A DNA stretch of 64,000 nt from the NCBI GenBank assembly GCA_039621445.1, contig CP154957.1, positions 41,938,011 through 42,002,010 of the forward strand. The letters run 5' to 3'. The notes below the pieces were generated by a model. That model was given only the letters and a program-made list of their open reading frames with translations. It did no database searches and had not been told where the DNA came from. Source of the stretch: Euglena gracilis. Lineage: Eukaryota > Euglenida > Euglenophyceae > Euglenales. Both the position numbers and the translations under genes were made by a program. Positions 45,401 to 60,400 of this stretch are shown here, piece after piece (the first letter of the stretch is position 1; each line of letters begins with the position of its first letter).

Positions 45401-48400
45401 GCCACACGTATTGAAGGTGCTGGCAAACTGCAACCACACAAATGCAAGATGGATTGGGTTTTTGCCACAGGCTTCTAATTTGGGGGTGATTTAGTTCAGA
45501 ATACAAGGTCCAGTTTACACATCTCTTCAAGGACCCGGGGGGGGGAGGGTTGCTGACTGGGGCTAGAAATTTGGGCTGGCTGGCCTGCCCCCCGGGGGGG
45601 GGGGGCTGGACCTGAGCTGGGCTATGCCGAAACCGGACAATTGACCTGCAAAACACAGTTTTGGAAAAAAATGAGGATCTGACAACCCCCCAAAAACGCC
45701 GAAACACCCCCAACACACCATTTTTTCCTATTTTGAACATTTTTTCAAACATTTTTGTCATTTTGTGCCGAAAATTTTTGGGCCGAACCCTCTAAAAAAG
45801 GGGCTGGCTAGCAGGGCTAGCAGCACCCCCCCAGGGGGTGCTGCTGCGGCTGGGCTGGGACAAAATCGAGGCTGGCTGTAGCTGTAGCCTCCTGGGGGTG
45901 GTCTGCAGAATCTTAAAGAGATGTATGTTCCAGTTAGAACTGGATCTGGGGCCAAGCAAGGCACAGACAGTTCAAAACTGCAAGAATGCCTGATGGGAGA
46001 AACTTTGAAAAATCAGATTTGAAACACAAAATTTGAGTTGGGAAGTCCATTTCTGACTGGGCTCATCTTTTGACCCTATCAAGCCTTGGTTGTTGCAATG
46101 AATAAAAATCTGAACAAATAAACATTCTGAAATGATCATCTGTCAACAAATCAGTAGCGTTGAAATCAAAGCAAATGGGTAAGCCCCCCCCCAAAAAAAC
46201 ACAACAAAAAGCAAAGCAGAAGATTAAACCAAGTACTCATAAGCCCGCCCCAGGGCTTTCCCCCACCCATTATCACACAAGGGAAAATGCCGATTTAATT
46301 CAATATTATTTTAATTCTGCTCATGGATTTTGAACGGTGTATGCCCATGCTCCGCTACAGGCCGAAGGCGCCAGTTGTCATTATTGGAAAGCCTTCCCAC
46401 TGCACGCTTATCCTCTGGCTTAAGGTATTTGTGGTGAGTGTTTCGTTTTAAATTTGTTTTCAAAATCATTTGGATTCTTCGCTCCTCGATCGTCCGTGGG
46501 GGGGCATTTTTGAAGTTTCGTGACCTGGGGGGGTGTGTATGGGCCTACACCCCCAGAGGGGAGTGGGCTGGGGGCTGGGGGTTGGGGTCAGGCTGTATGG
46601 GTTTTTGCAGGGGGATCATTTCGCATTTTTTTACACATTTTTTTTCAATTTTTCCAAAAATGCACATTCTTTGTGCATTTTTGCATTTTAGGGCATTTTT
46701 TTGGTTTTTTTCAGAGCATGTTTTTCCTTTTTGTCAAATTTTATCGTGATTCACCAAGCCTTTCTCATTTTTGACCCTTTTTGAAACTTTTTTTTTGCGG
46801 TTCTTGATATTTTCGAGAACTTTTGAACTGACAGTTTCAACATAATTCCATACAATTGTCGTATATTTGGTGCTAATTTGGCATGCTTTTGGACAAATTT
46901 TGCATTTTCATGATTTTTGCGCTTTTTCTCTCAGATTTTGAACGTTTTTACGCATTTTTCTTAAAAATGTGCATTCTTTTGCACATTTTTGCGCATCTTT
47001 TTTCGAGGCTGGGCTAGCGCATTTCCTTCCCTGGTTTTTGTCCATTTTCGCCGCAAAGTGGCAAAATTTTTGGACCCCAAAATTGACACCCAGAAAGTGG
47101 GTGGTTGGGTACGGACCATACATTCACATGACCCGTTTGTGACTGGATGGGTGGGTGGGTGGGTTTTCAAAAGGGGTGGGTTTTGGGACGTTGGACCCCC
47201 TCACCCGAGGATGCCAGATATTTTAATTGTTTTTGGGGGCTTATTTTGGGTAATTTTGGGTGAGTGAGTGGGTGGTCAAGAAACCCCCTGGATAATAGTA
47301 AGGGTTTTTGTAATAAGTAATAATTTAATAATATAGTAAGGGTTTTTGAAAAAAGTGTGTGGTTGGGTTTTGGCTTGCCCCACCAAGTGAATTTATGGTC
47401 CGGACCCCCCTCCCCCATGTCCCAAAACAGAACCTCTGCTGGGGGGGGGTTATATTTTCCTGCCCATTGTTTTGCTTAATCCAGTGTAGTTCCATCTAAA
47501 AAGATTGGCCTAATTTAGGCTAGAGGTCAAGGCCCTTGGGCAGATTATATTGAGGGAGAGATCAAAATTTTGGATGCACTCTGTTACAAATTGGATTTGG
47601 ATCCAATTCACACAAATCTAACTGGCACAAAAACTTTCTGCTTTTTAAAGCAATTTGGGGCGGGAGAAGTGCCGACCCCATCCGGGGGGGGGGGGGTTGG
47701 CATTTGCTTTCCTGGGCAGACACCTCAAGGTGAAACCCCCTCCCATTTAAGTGCACAGGTGTACACATTTTTGAACCGCAGTTTTCGGACCGTCAGCGGC
47801 AGGCACCAATAGCTAAAGTGGCCTAAAATGGCCTAAAATGGCCTAAAAATGGCCTAAAATGACTTTTTGACCCCCTAGAGGTGGGGGCAGGGTTTGATAT
47901 AAGGAGGGCGTACATGGTTTAGGTGGGGGGGGTGTCCCCACCCCCCCCCCCTCCTGGCCCGCGGGGGGGGGTCCGGACCACCCCCCCCCACCTGCCAGGG
48001 GGGTCCGGACCGACCCTCGGGGGGGTTCCCGGGACCCCCCCCAAAAAGGGTCAATTTTTTCCTCCGGCGCTTTGCGCCGAAAATTTTTTGCATTTTTGGC
48101 ACATTTTTGCCCAAAAAGTGCCCAAAATGGCACTTTTGGTCGTTTTGGGGGGTCAAAAATTTTCGGCCACCCTGACCGCGCACCTGTTTAGGTGGGGGGG
48201 GGTGGCCCCCCCCCCCCCCCCCCCTCCTGGCCCGCAGGGGGGGGGGTCCGGACCCCCCCACCTGTCTTTATATCGAACCCTGGGTGGGGGTCCCTAAAAT
48301 GGCTTAAAATGGCCTGAAATGGGAAAATTCTTTTGCACAACAATTTTTTTTGTGGACAACTGAAGCCATTCAGGCAATGGCTTTTGGTGTCTTTTGTTAA

Positions 48401-51400
48401 TGTGGACAGCGAACAGTGGATTTGGTGGAGGAGCACAGCCCCACAAGGCCCATGTTTTTCCCCCAACTAATTATGGCATCAGTCCCCAAATCCACAGTCC
48501 CCAACCTTTTGGTAGCTGAACTTTGAAGGTTTGGACAGGCGTATTTTTTTCTTACTCCCATCTTTTTTTTTGGTGCACAACAATGTCTGTTTCGCAAATA
48601 ATGAAACAGTGCAAGTTTCGAAGCATGGAGAAAAAGACAGAAAAAAAAGATGAAAGATGCTGGAAAAATCTCAATTGAAGTATAAAATATATATTAAATA
48701 TATAGAATAAATATAGTATTATTATAAATTTGTAAATTCAAACGATCTTTTATTTATTTTTATTGTTTTTGGGAATAAATTTTGTAGAGGTATTATTTTA
48801 TTTTTGGGTTGGTTATATCAAACAATATATATTATGGTGTTTGTATGTGGTTGGTGTATTATTTTCTCCAACTTGTTCAGAGGGTTTTCTTTTCAGTATT
48901 AAGTTTCCGCAAAGGGAAAACAAACACGGAGAAGAGGAATGGCCCAAATGGCTAAAACAATGCCAAAATCAAATTGTAATTTCACCAGGCAACAGCATCG
49001 TCTTTCAGAAAAAATGACTTCTTGTTGCGAAATCCCACAAAATGGTATAGCCTATATCCCACAAAATGGTATAGCCTATATCCCACAAAATACAAGAAAC
49101 CGGGAGCTTTTCTGGTACCGGGGGGGGGGATTTTGCCCTAGAGAAAATTTGCACGGACAAATTTCGCGGAAGCAAATCCCGCAAAATATTTCCGGACATT
49201 TTTAAGGAATCCCGCGAAATTTTTGTCCACGTATTCCCTTTCAGGTGCACAAGGCTTCCCTTTTTTGCTTCACAGAAAAAAATCCCGCGAAATATTTCTG
49301 GACATTTTTAAGGAATACCGCGAAATTTGTCGTCCGCGAAATTTGTCGCCGCAAAATTTCTCTGGCACGAAATTTTTCCCCCCCGGTAGTGCAAATGAAA
49401 ACTTTCACCATTTGTCCAACGTTTTTTTCTGAAAAATTTTCATTGCCGTAAATGCTTGCTGTTCGGAACCCCTCCATGGGTATGATTTAAGATTTGTTGA
49501 GCTTCCCATGGTTTTGATCTAGTGTTCATGAACTTTGCGTGCTTTTCTGGATGCACATTTGTTATAACTGAATAAGAGAAGGTTTGCACACGTTATGATA
49601 CAGTTTTCGGCAACAAAATGACGGAAAAAATATGATTTTCAGAACCCCCACCTATACCTTAATATATATACACACATATATACATATATACATATACATA
49701 CATATGCATATGCATATGCATATGCATATGCATATGCATATGCATATGCATATGCATATGCATATGCTCATACGTGTGCATATGCATGCATATATATGTA
49801 TATAGTTGCAGGCCCTTTGGGCTCTGCGCATATAAATGGTAGGGGGTTTCAATTCAACGCCACAATTCAACCTCTGGGGGCACATGGCCGAAGGTGCCTG
49901 GGCATTTGACCAAGGCACTCTGGCGCTGAAGGTGCCGGACTCAGAAAAATACCCATTTTTGACAAATTACTGCCCTCGACCAGGCAGGAACCAACCCGGG
50001 GGTGCTGCTGCCTGCCAGGCAATCTGGGGCTCTGAGACCCGCTCCCCCACTCATGCTGGCTGGAAAAATTTGGGCTGGCTGAAAAATGCTGCTGGCTGAC
50101 TCCAAATTGTCCAAATTGTATCCAAATCCAAATTGAATTTCCAAATTGAATCCAAATTGTTTTTCGGCGCTTTGCGCGGAAAATAGAACGAACGCATCCG
50201 ACAGGCACAGCGGACCACACAGCTTTTTCTGAATTGATGCCAATTTTTCGTTGAGAATGAGGAATTAGGCCAATCTTTACCCCAGATTATGAGATTTCCA
50301 GGCTCATCTGGCTCATTGGTCGCTTTTTGCCATTTTATTTTGCCATTTTGGGTCGCTTTCCCTCCTTTTGGCCAATTTGTCACCATAATTCACCCATTTT
50401 TGATTTTTTTTGACTGCTTTTGACTGCTTTTGCCCACTTTTGGTAAACCCCCCCCTCCTAATAGAAGCACGGGTGCGCTTATAGGGGACCGCCGCCCCCG
50501 GCGGCAGGGGGTGCGCTTCTATTTGGACCCTAGCTGCGCGATTTTCGTTGATTTCCTTTAGAAATCCCATCAAAATGGGGGTGCGCTTGTAGCGGACCGC
50601 CGCCTTCGGCGGCGGCGGGGGGTGCGCTTTTATTTGGACCCTGCGCTTGTAGCGGCCCCGTGCTTCTATTAGGGGGGGGGGTTTAATTTTGGGCCATTTT
50701 GTCCTGCTTTTTGGGGACATTTTGGGCCATTTTTGGTCATTTTAAACCACTTTCGGCATTTTTTAAAAATTGTTTTTGCCGTTTTTGGTCACTTTTTTTT
50801 GGTCCATTTTGACCATTTTGTGCCAGTTTGTGGGATAGCCTGACCCCCCCCCCCCCGGAGGGGCTCGCCGGGACCCACCTACCCAACCCCACCCATGGGG
50901 TTTCCAGGATTATTGCCATTCGGTCCGACCTACTGTCCAGGCTTGCGCTTACCGACTGGGGGGTGCTATAGGGTGCCTGCCCCTAGCACCCCCTCGTGGG
51001 GTAGGAACCCGACTAATATTGTCCCTGAGAAAAAATAAAATCTGGAAAAAGTAAAAAAAAAACCACCCCCCCTTGAGATGTTGTTTGGTTGGATGTAATT
51101 TATTTCTCGTTTTGTTTCTCGCTGCTGAAGGCCTTGCCGAGCCGTTGCTCTGTGAATAATGAGGACCGCCCATTGCCCTCAGGCCTAAGGCCTGGCCAGC
51201 AGCCGCCGGGGGTCAAACGGGGTAAAAAAGTCAAAAAGTCGGGGGGAAAAAAACTTTTTGGATGTTTTGGGTGGATGGACGATGATCCAAGAATGCCAGA
51301 ATCAAGATCACTTTTTCCTCTGCTGTCGAAAATGGTTTTTGGGATGGGTTGTGCTTTGGGTTGTGCTGTAGCACACACCCCAATGCCAAAGGCGCCGGGG

Positions 51401-54400
51401 GACCGAAAACGGATATATTTTATTTTCGGACGACCGAAAATGGATATATATATATATATATATTTGACGCAGGGAGAAGCTTATTCCTGGCGCAGCGAAT
51501 CTCCTGCATCCAGCAATGTGTTTGCCAAAGGTGTTCACCTTGTTTCCTCCTCTGTCTGCTTTGCAGCCATGGAGCCATCATATTTACGAGTTTATTTTCA
51601 TTTTGGCATCCATCTTGCAGCAAGGATGTGTGACATAAATAACCCCCCCCCCCTCATAGAAGTGCGGGTGCGCTTATAGCCGATTGCTGCCTCTGGCAGC
51701 AGGGGGGGGGGTGCTTCTATTTGGACCCTGCCTGCCCGATTTTTGTTGATTTCCTTTAAAAATACCATCAAAATGGGGGGTGCGCTTGTTGTGGACCGCC
51801 ACCTTCGACGGCGGGGGGTGCTTTTATTTGGACCCTGCGTTTGTGGCCACCCCGCGCTTCTATTTTTTTAGTTTTCTTAATCCGGAGGGGACCCTCCCCC
51901 CCCCCCTGGGGGTCCAGCCAGCCAGCAACTTTTTTTCCAGCCAGCAGCTCCCAGCTGGGCTGCTGACTGAAGTTTGGGCCAGTCCAACACAGCCGGGCTG
52001 GACTGAAAAATTATTGGGGCAAAGGGCCGAAATTTTTTTGAAAACGTATTTCAAAAAATGGCCAGGGGTGGTGTTTTTAACGTTTTTGGGATTTCCCCAC
52101 AATATTTTGGTTGAAAGTTTTGAATTCACTAGATTTAGCCAGATTCGGCGCTTTCCACCATGTTTTGTGTTCCATTTGGGTCCAGCTTCCAGCCTGCCAC
52201 CCCTGGACCTCCACCCCCCAGCCCCTAGGGGGGGTTCCACCCAGCAGCTTTTTTCCAGCCAGCACCTTCTTCAAGCCGGTCAGATGGACCCCCCGTGTGC
52301 TGCAGAAAACCCTTGGCCATTTAATAAGAGAAGATGATGATGTAGTTTTGCAAAGGAAGGTTCATTTTTCAGGCTCCGTATGTTTTTGAATGAAGTTCTC
52401 CCCAATGGTTTTTATGCCTTGTTCCCCCTGCTCCACAGGGTGTGGCGCTGGGTCAGACGTTAACCATCAATTTGTTGACAACGTGGGGAGATCCTCATTT
52501 TATTGGCCTCACTGGGATCGAAATTTTCGACGACCTTGGTGCTTGTGTTTCTGACCCTCAGACCAACCCGTACGTTCGTATCTCTGCTGACCCAGAAAGG
52601 TCTACATCTCTCCAAAAAAATTTATTGCTGCCTTAACCATCCTGTCAAATAACATATCTTGCTTTCTGGCTTGTGACGAAGGATCTGTTCTTGAGGCCAT
52701 CTTCAGCTTGAGCTCATTTGCTCTTTTTGCCATTCTACCCTTGGTAAATGGTTTCAGAAGTTTCTGGGAAAGAATGTGTTGAATGAAAAACCCCTTTTGG
52801 TTGTTCTGGTATTCTTTTCACATTTCTTCAACAGTGTTAATGTGCTACCCGAATATCACGATGACCCTCGAACTGTCGGCAATCTTCTGGATGGCGTGAA
52901 CCACACTTGTGAGGATTACCACATGTGGTTGGCGCCCTTCTCAGAGGGGAGGGCGCATTATGTGCACATTGATTTTGGCCGGTGTGTGAATAAATTTTCA
53001 AAGCATCGTGTGTGGGTGTGTCATGCGCGTACATGTGAGGTGTGTGTGTGTGTTTTATTTTGATCAAGGTTGGAATCATACAATTGCTTACCGACCCCCG
53101 GGGGGGGAGGGGGGTCACTCCACTTTTTTAAAAACCAGTCAGTCACTCATTTTCAAAAAACCAGCCAGTCACTACCCCCCCCCCGGGGGGTCGGCCACTC
53201 AGAAAAACGGCCACTTTCCAGTCACTTTAGGCCATTTTAGGCCAAAAAATTTTTTCCGGCGCCTTCGGCGCCAGGGTCACTCAAGCCACTTTTGCCCACT
53301 CCTGGCCGCCCCCCCCCCGGGGGGGGGGGAGGGGGTCCGGGCCCAAAACCAGTCAGTCACTCTGAAAAAACCAGTTTCCCCCCCCCCCGGGGGGGGGGGG
53401 GGTGGGACAGTGCTTAAGCAATTGTCTGGTTGGAATGCTTGTTGGATCATCCGCAAATTTTTTGTACCTTCCAAAATCTTGAGTAATTGTGCTTTATTTG
53501 TGTAAAAAAAAATGTTTTGAAAATTGTTTCCGTTTTGGGTCTTCTGCTTCCATGTTACGAACATGTTTTCAGGTAAACACCTCTTCCAACCCCCCTGCCC
53601 AAACAAACAACCCCCTCAGAATCAAATATAACCCCCCCTTTTTGAAAAGGACGGGCATTAATTATTTGGACTCCCCAAATTTATGGGTAACCCCCCCCCC
53701 AAATAATACCCCCCCCCCCGGGGTATTATTTTTTCGCCCGAAGTCCCGGCCCGAGGGGGGGGGTATTATTTGGGGGGGGGGGGTATTATTTTTCCAAAAA
53801 TTTCGAAATTTTCCGAAGTCCCGTAAAACCCAAAAAAATAGCACCCAAAACCGCCCTTTGGGGTCATTTTTTGCACTTTCTTGTGAAATTTACCATTTTT
53901 GGAGGTCAGATGAGCCAGAAAAATCCATTTTTTCCATAATTTGTTGTCAGAAATTGTTATTTTTACCTACATTTTCAGGTCAAAAATCCGGGCCTTCGGC
54001 CCGGAACAGGGGGGGGGGGTATTATTTCGGCGGCCGAAGTCGGACCCCAAGGGGGGGGGGGGGTATTATTGGGGGGGGGGTATTATTTGGGGGGGGGTAT
54101 TATTTGGGGGGGGGTTACCCAACGCCCAGTCCCAAAGACTCTCCTGGCTATGGGATATGGTGATGGTGTGTCCACTGGCATGGCCCCACACAGCAGTGTT
54201 TCAACCATCTCTGCTGCAGCGTGGGGCGCTGCAGCATGGGGCACACACAACAATCTGAGGGCAGTCTTGTGTGAGCACATGACTGCTTTTTTTTTCATTT
54301 CTGACCCATCTCAAATCTCAAGCCAAACCCAGCCCAGGCAGGGGGAGGCGGTCCACGCTGGGCTGGGTAGCTTTGAACCCCAATTTGGACCAGTCTATTT

Positions 54401-57400
54401 CTTGAGGGTTCGCAAGTACCCCCTGGGGGGGCTGGACTGCAGCTAGCCCAAATTTGGCTCGCTGTTCTAAGTTCTAGTGGATCCCCCCGGGGGGGTGTCC
54501 ACCAGCAGAGCTAGCTAGTGGAATTTTTTTTTGCAGTGTCCAGCAAAATGACTGGCCAATGAAAGATGTCAGACACTGTCAATGCCGGCTGAGGGGGCAG
54601 TGATTTAGGCTATTTTGGGCTATTATTTTGTGTGTCGTTTTGACTCTTTCAGCTGCTAATTTTCAGCTGGGAACTCTTTTTTTCCTGGGCAAATAACATC
54701 CAGTTTGAATATCTGCCACAGGCGAGTTTTTTTTATTCCTCCACACCACCTGCGAGATGCCCGCTGGCACTTCCCGAGAGGGGTGTTTTTTTTTGGTTGC
54801 CAAAACAAAGCCCCATGGGGGTTTGCTTTGAAGGGAATGTGGATGTGTGATTTTATAACTGTTTGTGTCTCTTGGAGTTTTTAGGTGAATGAAGCATAAT
54901 TTCAGTCCTCCCCAAAATTGCAGCTGTTCAATTTTCCCAACAGCCTGTTGAGCATTTTCTGGGCATCGTTTTTCTTTTGTTGCAGGCCAGCGGCTGTGAC
55001 AATGCTGCGGTTCTGGAACTACAACAAATCACGAATTCACAGCTTCCGAGGTGCCAGGCTTGTCGAAATCTTGGTTGGGGAGAAGCTGGTTTTCCGTGGA
55101 GATATCCAGAAGGTGTGCAGCCCTCATGCAGTGCCAAAGGAGGCCCTACAGAGGCATACGGGATGAAGCCAAAGGTTGTGACGGAGCTGCTGACAGATTT
55201 GTCCCCCCTCCCCCAATTTTAGGGCTCATTGGCTCAGGTGATTCAAAGAGATTTGAAAATAGGAGCGCGAATGCATTGGTTTTCTGTAAAGATATTATTC
55301 ATTAGAAATATGAATGAACGGTCGCTTTTGTTGAAAGAGATAAATGGTTTTCATGTGGTGTTTGCATGCACATCACTGGGATTATATAATCCCCCCCCCA
55401 GGTGGTAAGTAGTTGGGCACGCGGCATCACAACACCGATCTTGTTTTGCACAGCGACCTCCGTTTTTTTCCATTAAAATCAAGATCACCGACAGGGTTAG
55501 GGTTACGACAGGGATCTATGGGAAGCTTTTCGGTAGTTTGAGGTAGTTCCCGGAATAGGGCGTTGCACAGGGACCCCCCACTAGGGGGTCCAGCTCAGGG
55601 GCTGGAAACAGGCTGCTGGCTGACCCCCCCCCCCCGGGGTCCAGAGCTGGAGCTGGGCCTGACCCAGGTCAAGCCGGGTACCAAAAAAACTCAGGTGGCG
55701 CATCTTGTACTTAAGATGCACTTTTTATTTGGTCGATGCGCATTTTCGCACGTCGACAAAAATTTGATTTAGGCGACAGCGTCACAAGGGTGAGAGCGAA
55801 AGGCGGCAGAATTCGAATTATGATTTTTGCGAACTATCATTTTTGGCCCCGGGAATTACGTGTTTTTTTTTGTGGTTGGAATGACACAAAAACCCCCAGA
55901 CCCCCCCAAAAGTGAACATACACTGACAAAAGCACCAAGAGGTACCGCCTCCCCCGTTTCTTTTATGTGCCAGGTGGTGCTTTGGAGGGGGTGGCAGTTC
56001 CACCCCTTTGCTTGTTTTCTGAAGCTTTATGGCATGTTGTGGATGTTGGCAGTGAACGTGCACATGCCACATCAACAATGGGCTGTTCAAGAATTCTGCC
56101 ACTGGGGGTTGATGAGGGATACAGAACACAGGAGGACTGATACGAGCTACTAGTTGAGTTCGGTGGCAAGTTGACTATCAATACGCCACTGATGTTCAAG
56201 GTTCTGTGGCACCCACACTAAAGCATGAACGATGTCGGTGTGCGCAAATGCGACATGGACGATGTGTGTTTGCCCACTCCAACCACTTTAAAACCAACCA
56301 AGGGCCTCTCATGACAGTGCGTTTGGAGCTGGAAAATGAATGTGATGGAATTGTGATTGTATTCCTTCGTATTCCCTTGTGTTCCTGTGGACTCCCTCTT
56401 TTGAGTACTGCTGGGATTTTTGGGTTGTTGGGTAAATGTATTGGACCAAAAATGTGCTGTGTACCTCATTTTTTGACTAAAATACTGGAGGCGAAGGGCA
56501 CAGTTTTTCAGGATAAAACCTTTGTATACCATATGCTGTGGTGCCACCTGCTCTTGGGCACCTCACTTGTCAAAGTCCCTGCTTCCATCTCCTCGTCCTC
56601 TCCCCATCACATCTGTTTGCATTTTTGGGGTTTTGGGTCTTTGTTTTGTTTTTGTTAAAAAGAAATGTCGATGTGGGCATTTACCAACACCGACAGAGAA
56701 AAAATCTTTTAAGTGAGAGATGTGCCGCCTGAGAAAATCGAAATTGCAAAAAAAATGTTCAAAAAAACTGCTGGTCATGCAAAAAACTAATTTTTGACCC
56801 CGAAGTTGCCCTGGCCAGCCCTTTTCTGACCTTTTTCGTCCATTTTTTGACCCATGTTTGGCCCATTTTTGCACACCTGAAAGCAAAACACCATTACTGT
56901 CCAGCCGCCCTTTTGTCCAGCCGCCCTTTGGACGGCTGGAAATAAATAAAACTCTTTGACGAGGGGGGAGGGCTGGTGCTGTCTGGAAAAAGGCTGCTGG
57001 CTGCCTGGACCCCCCAGGGGTGGGGTCAAATTTTCTTAGGCAACACCCTGCCCCGGAGGGGGATCCGGACTCCAACGTCGGGACTGGGGTCTGAGCCCAC
57101 CCCCCTCTCCCCCCCTTGACCGAAAGGCACACTTTCACTTTTCAAAAATTTTCTTGTGAAGTTGCAAAATTGTTTCCATTAGATGCCTCAGTTGTCCATA
57201 TTTGTAAAATATTTTGCATATTTTTTTTACATTTGTGAATATCTTGGTGATTTTTTGGCTTTTGTTTTGCCTTTTTTCAGGTTTCAACATTTTTGGCATT
57301 TTTTCACATCGTTATTGTCATTTCTGCAGGACACTTTTTTTTAAAAAAAGAAATCATTGTTCAAATTTTTTTTTGATTAGATCCCAAAGGTTTAAGTGTG

Positions 57401-60400
57401 CTCAAACCAAATGCGAGGGAAATATTGAGAATAGTTGAGTTTAAGTTTTTTCCCCATCACAAAATAAACTCCCCCCCAATATGAAGCCCCCCCCCCCCCC
57501 GGCTTTGTATTTGGAGGGAATTTCAAGACCCTCAGGGGGGGCTTCGTATTTGGAGGGGGGCTTTATGTTTGGGGGGGTTTAACTTTTCCCAAAGCAGACT
57601 CTTTTGTAAAGCATTTTGTGTTAGTTTTTTCTTCTTTTTTTTTGGAATCTCTTTTGTTTTGTTTTTCCCAATTTTTATAAAAAAATCTGGGGAAAATGTT
57701 GCATACAATTGCAAGATTATGAATTGCATTAAGTCCTGAAAAAGAAACCAAATTTTTTTCTCTCAAAAATCAATGAAAATAGCAAAGGGTAATTGCTTTT
57801 TTTATTCGCAAAGAGAAGAATAAAATTATTGGAAGTATTTTTTCTTTTTGTGTGTTTTTGTTTCAAGAATATTAAGAACTCAAAAAAGGCTCTTTCTTTG
57901 TTTAATGCTGCAGTTTTTATTATTAATTGATTAATAATTAATTTAGTATGATTAAGATTAAATATTAATTGATTAATATTAATTTATTATGATGAATATT
58001 AATTTTTGATTATCCAAGTGTATTTAAAGAAAAGTGAATGTATTTGTTTCTGGTTTTTTTTTTTTTTATTAGTGGGTTTTTCAGTGTGTTTTTGTTTTGA
58101 GTTGTATTTTGGTTAGTGTGTTGTGTTTTGTTTTTTTGTTTTTTAGTTGGTAGGTTTTGGTGGGAATCTCTTTTGTTTTGTTTTTCCAATTTTTATTAAC
58201 GATACAATGCTGTATGAAATGTGTTTGCAATGGTCCAAAGAGAGAAAGGGGGTCACACCCGCACTGAATTGGCAATCAGTGGCAAGATGCGCTCGGTGGA
58301 CATTGCCTTGGACATAGTTGGCAGCTTGTTTTTTTTTGATTGATTTTTGATTTTCAATCTTGACATTTAAAAAAAAACAAAAAGCGCCCACGAGGCTTTG
58401 CACAATTTTTTTTTGAATGCACATTCTCAATCATTTTTGGCAAGTTCTGTGTCATTTCTGCCAAAAAAAATTATTTCCATAAAAAAATGAAAAGTCATAC
58501 ATTTGCAATTTTTTTTTTGCAGATTTGGACGTTGTTGACCATTTCTTGGTAGTTGGTTGTTTCATAACGAGTTTTTCTCACTGAAATTTCCTTTTTGGTT
58601 TTTGATGTTTTTTTGGGTGCTTTTTTCAACAAAAAAAGTACGTTTTTTCTTCTTCAAAAAAGCCAAAAAATGCCAATTATGGCTTTGGATGCAGACAGTA
58701 GACTGGGGGGGGGGCAGTGGGTAGTCGGCCGACTACCCACTCTGATGTACTAACAGGTCAAGCTCGCCGACTTTTAAGCCCTGTGAACAAATTTCCAAAA
58801 GAGACTGGTGGGCGATCATCCTTCCCCCCCCCCCCCCCCCGCCCTGTCTCGCTGACTAGCTACTGAGCAGGCCTAGTCGGCCGACCAATAGACTTTTTTT
58901 TTTTTAAAAAAAAGCTATCATACAAATGGTATAAAAATTTGCTGTTTTTTTTGGGAACGCCTGGCATTTTCTTTTGTGTGTAATGTGGAAAGAGTGCAGA
59001 ATATGGCCGCTTTGTCATTGTCCCCAATGCAAATTCAGGGTGCATCTTCACCCTTGGCCGGCTCGAACCAAAATTTGGTCAAAATCATCGTCAGTCAGGA
59101 GGGAGTGTATGGATGGATAAATGCATACATGCATGCTGTATTCATGTATGCATGTATGTATGTATGGATGTATGTAGGTATGTATGTATGTATGTGTATG
59201 TATGTATGTATGTATGTATGTATGTATGTATGTATGTATGTATGTATGTATGTATGTATGTATGTATGTATGTATGTATGTATGTATGTATGTATGTATG
59301 TATGTATGTATGTATGTATGTAGGTATACTTGTATAATGGTATAGTTGCTCCATTGGTCATTATTCCACTGTTTGTGGCTTTTGTGTTTGCTAACTCGAA
59401 ATTCATTGCTCAGATGGAAGAACACATTTAGGTTTCGTTTTCACATCAAATCTCTTCCACCAGATGAGATGGTGAATTTCCCAATATTTTATTGACCCCA
59501 CTGACAGATTGAGAGATGCATTTCAGAAACACATTTATTTGACACAGCAGTTTCCTGCCAATTTTTATGAATGATCATTTTCAATTGCTCTTTTCAGCTT
59601 GGGTGTGCTGCTGTGTGGGGCAGGGCTGTGCTACTGTGCACACACCATCACCACAGCCCATGGGCCATAGGCTTTGGGGCTTGGGGTTGAGCACACACCC
59701 ACAAATTCAGAGGGTATGGGATAAAAAATTTCGGCACACTGTATATTTTGGAGGCAAGATTTGAAGATCCCCAGAGGGGAAGTATATTTGGGAGGGGCTT
59801 TATGTTTGGGGTGATCAAACTTTTTGGTGTGGCCCATACAAACTCGACTGCCTTCAATTGCAGCCAAATGCTATTTTTTTAACAAATTTTTGCTCCGTAC
59901 CACCAAAAAGTTCAATTTTGACCAAAATGGACATTTTTTGGTGAAAATTTGTTTTGGCCACCAAATTTTTCTGCTTTTTCCTGAATGGCACCATCTGTGG
60001 GCTTTTTGTATTGGTGGCGGGGAGGGGGGGGCTTATATTCGGGCAGTAAAACCAAACCCCCTGGGGAGACTTTATATTTTGGGGTTATTTCCCTTTTTCT
60101 GACAATGTCAAGATGTATCACCATTTTCAAACTGGACAAATCAGCTGGCTGGTTATGGATGATTTCCAGTCCATCCAAAGATCAGCTTTGGAGACTTTTC
60201 TGAGCCCTCGTTCTTTCTCATTTCAAACAGGCGCCAGGACACATTGAAGATCCCAATGGGTTTGCAGAAAGGCTTTTCATCGATGACATGAAGTGCACCT
60301 TTGGTATGTCTCTATTTACAAAATCATATGTTGTTCGCCACCCAATTTGCACCACCAGGGTGAAAAAGGAAATAATGCCGTTCTGCAACCAGCTGCTGTG

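Noticed and set aside
46323-46424. First coding exon starting [15 protein letters not shown]
   Set aside because: Open, but phase is incompatible with the flanking exons; the shorter exon 46361-46424 fits better. Not excluded.
58976-59425. Met/Tyr/Val/Cys repeat protein
   Set aside because: Pure GTAT microsatellite.
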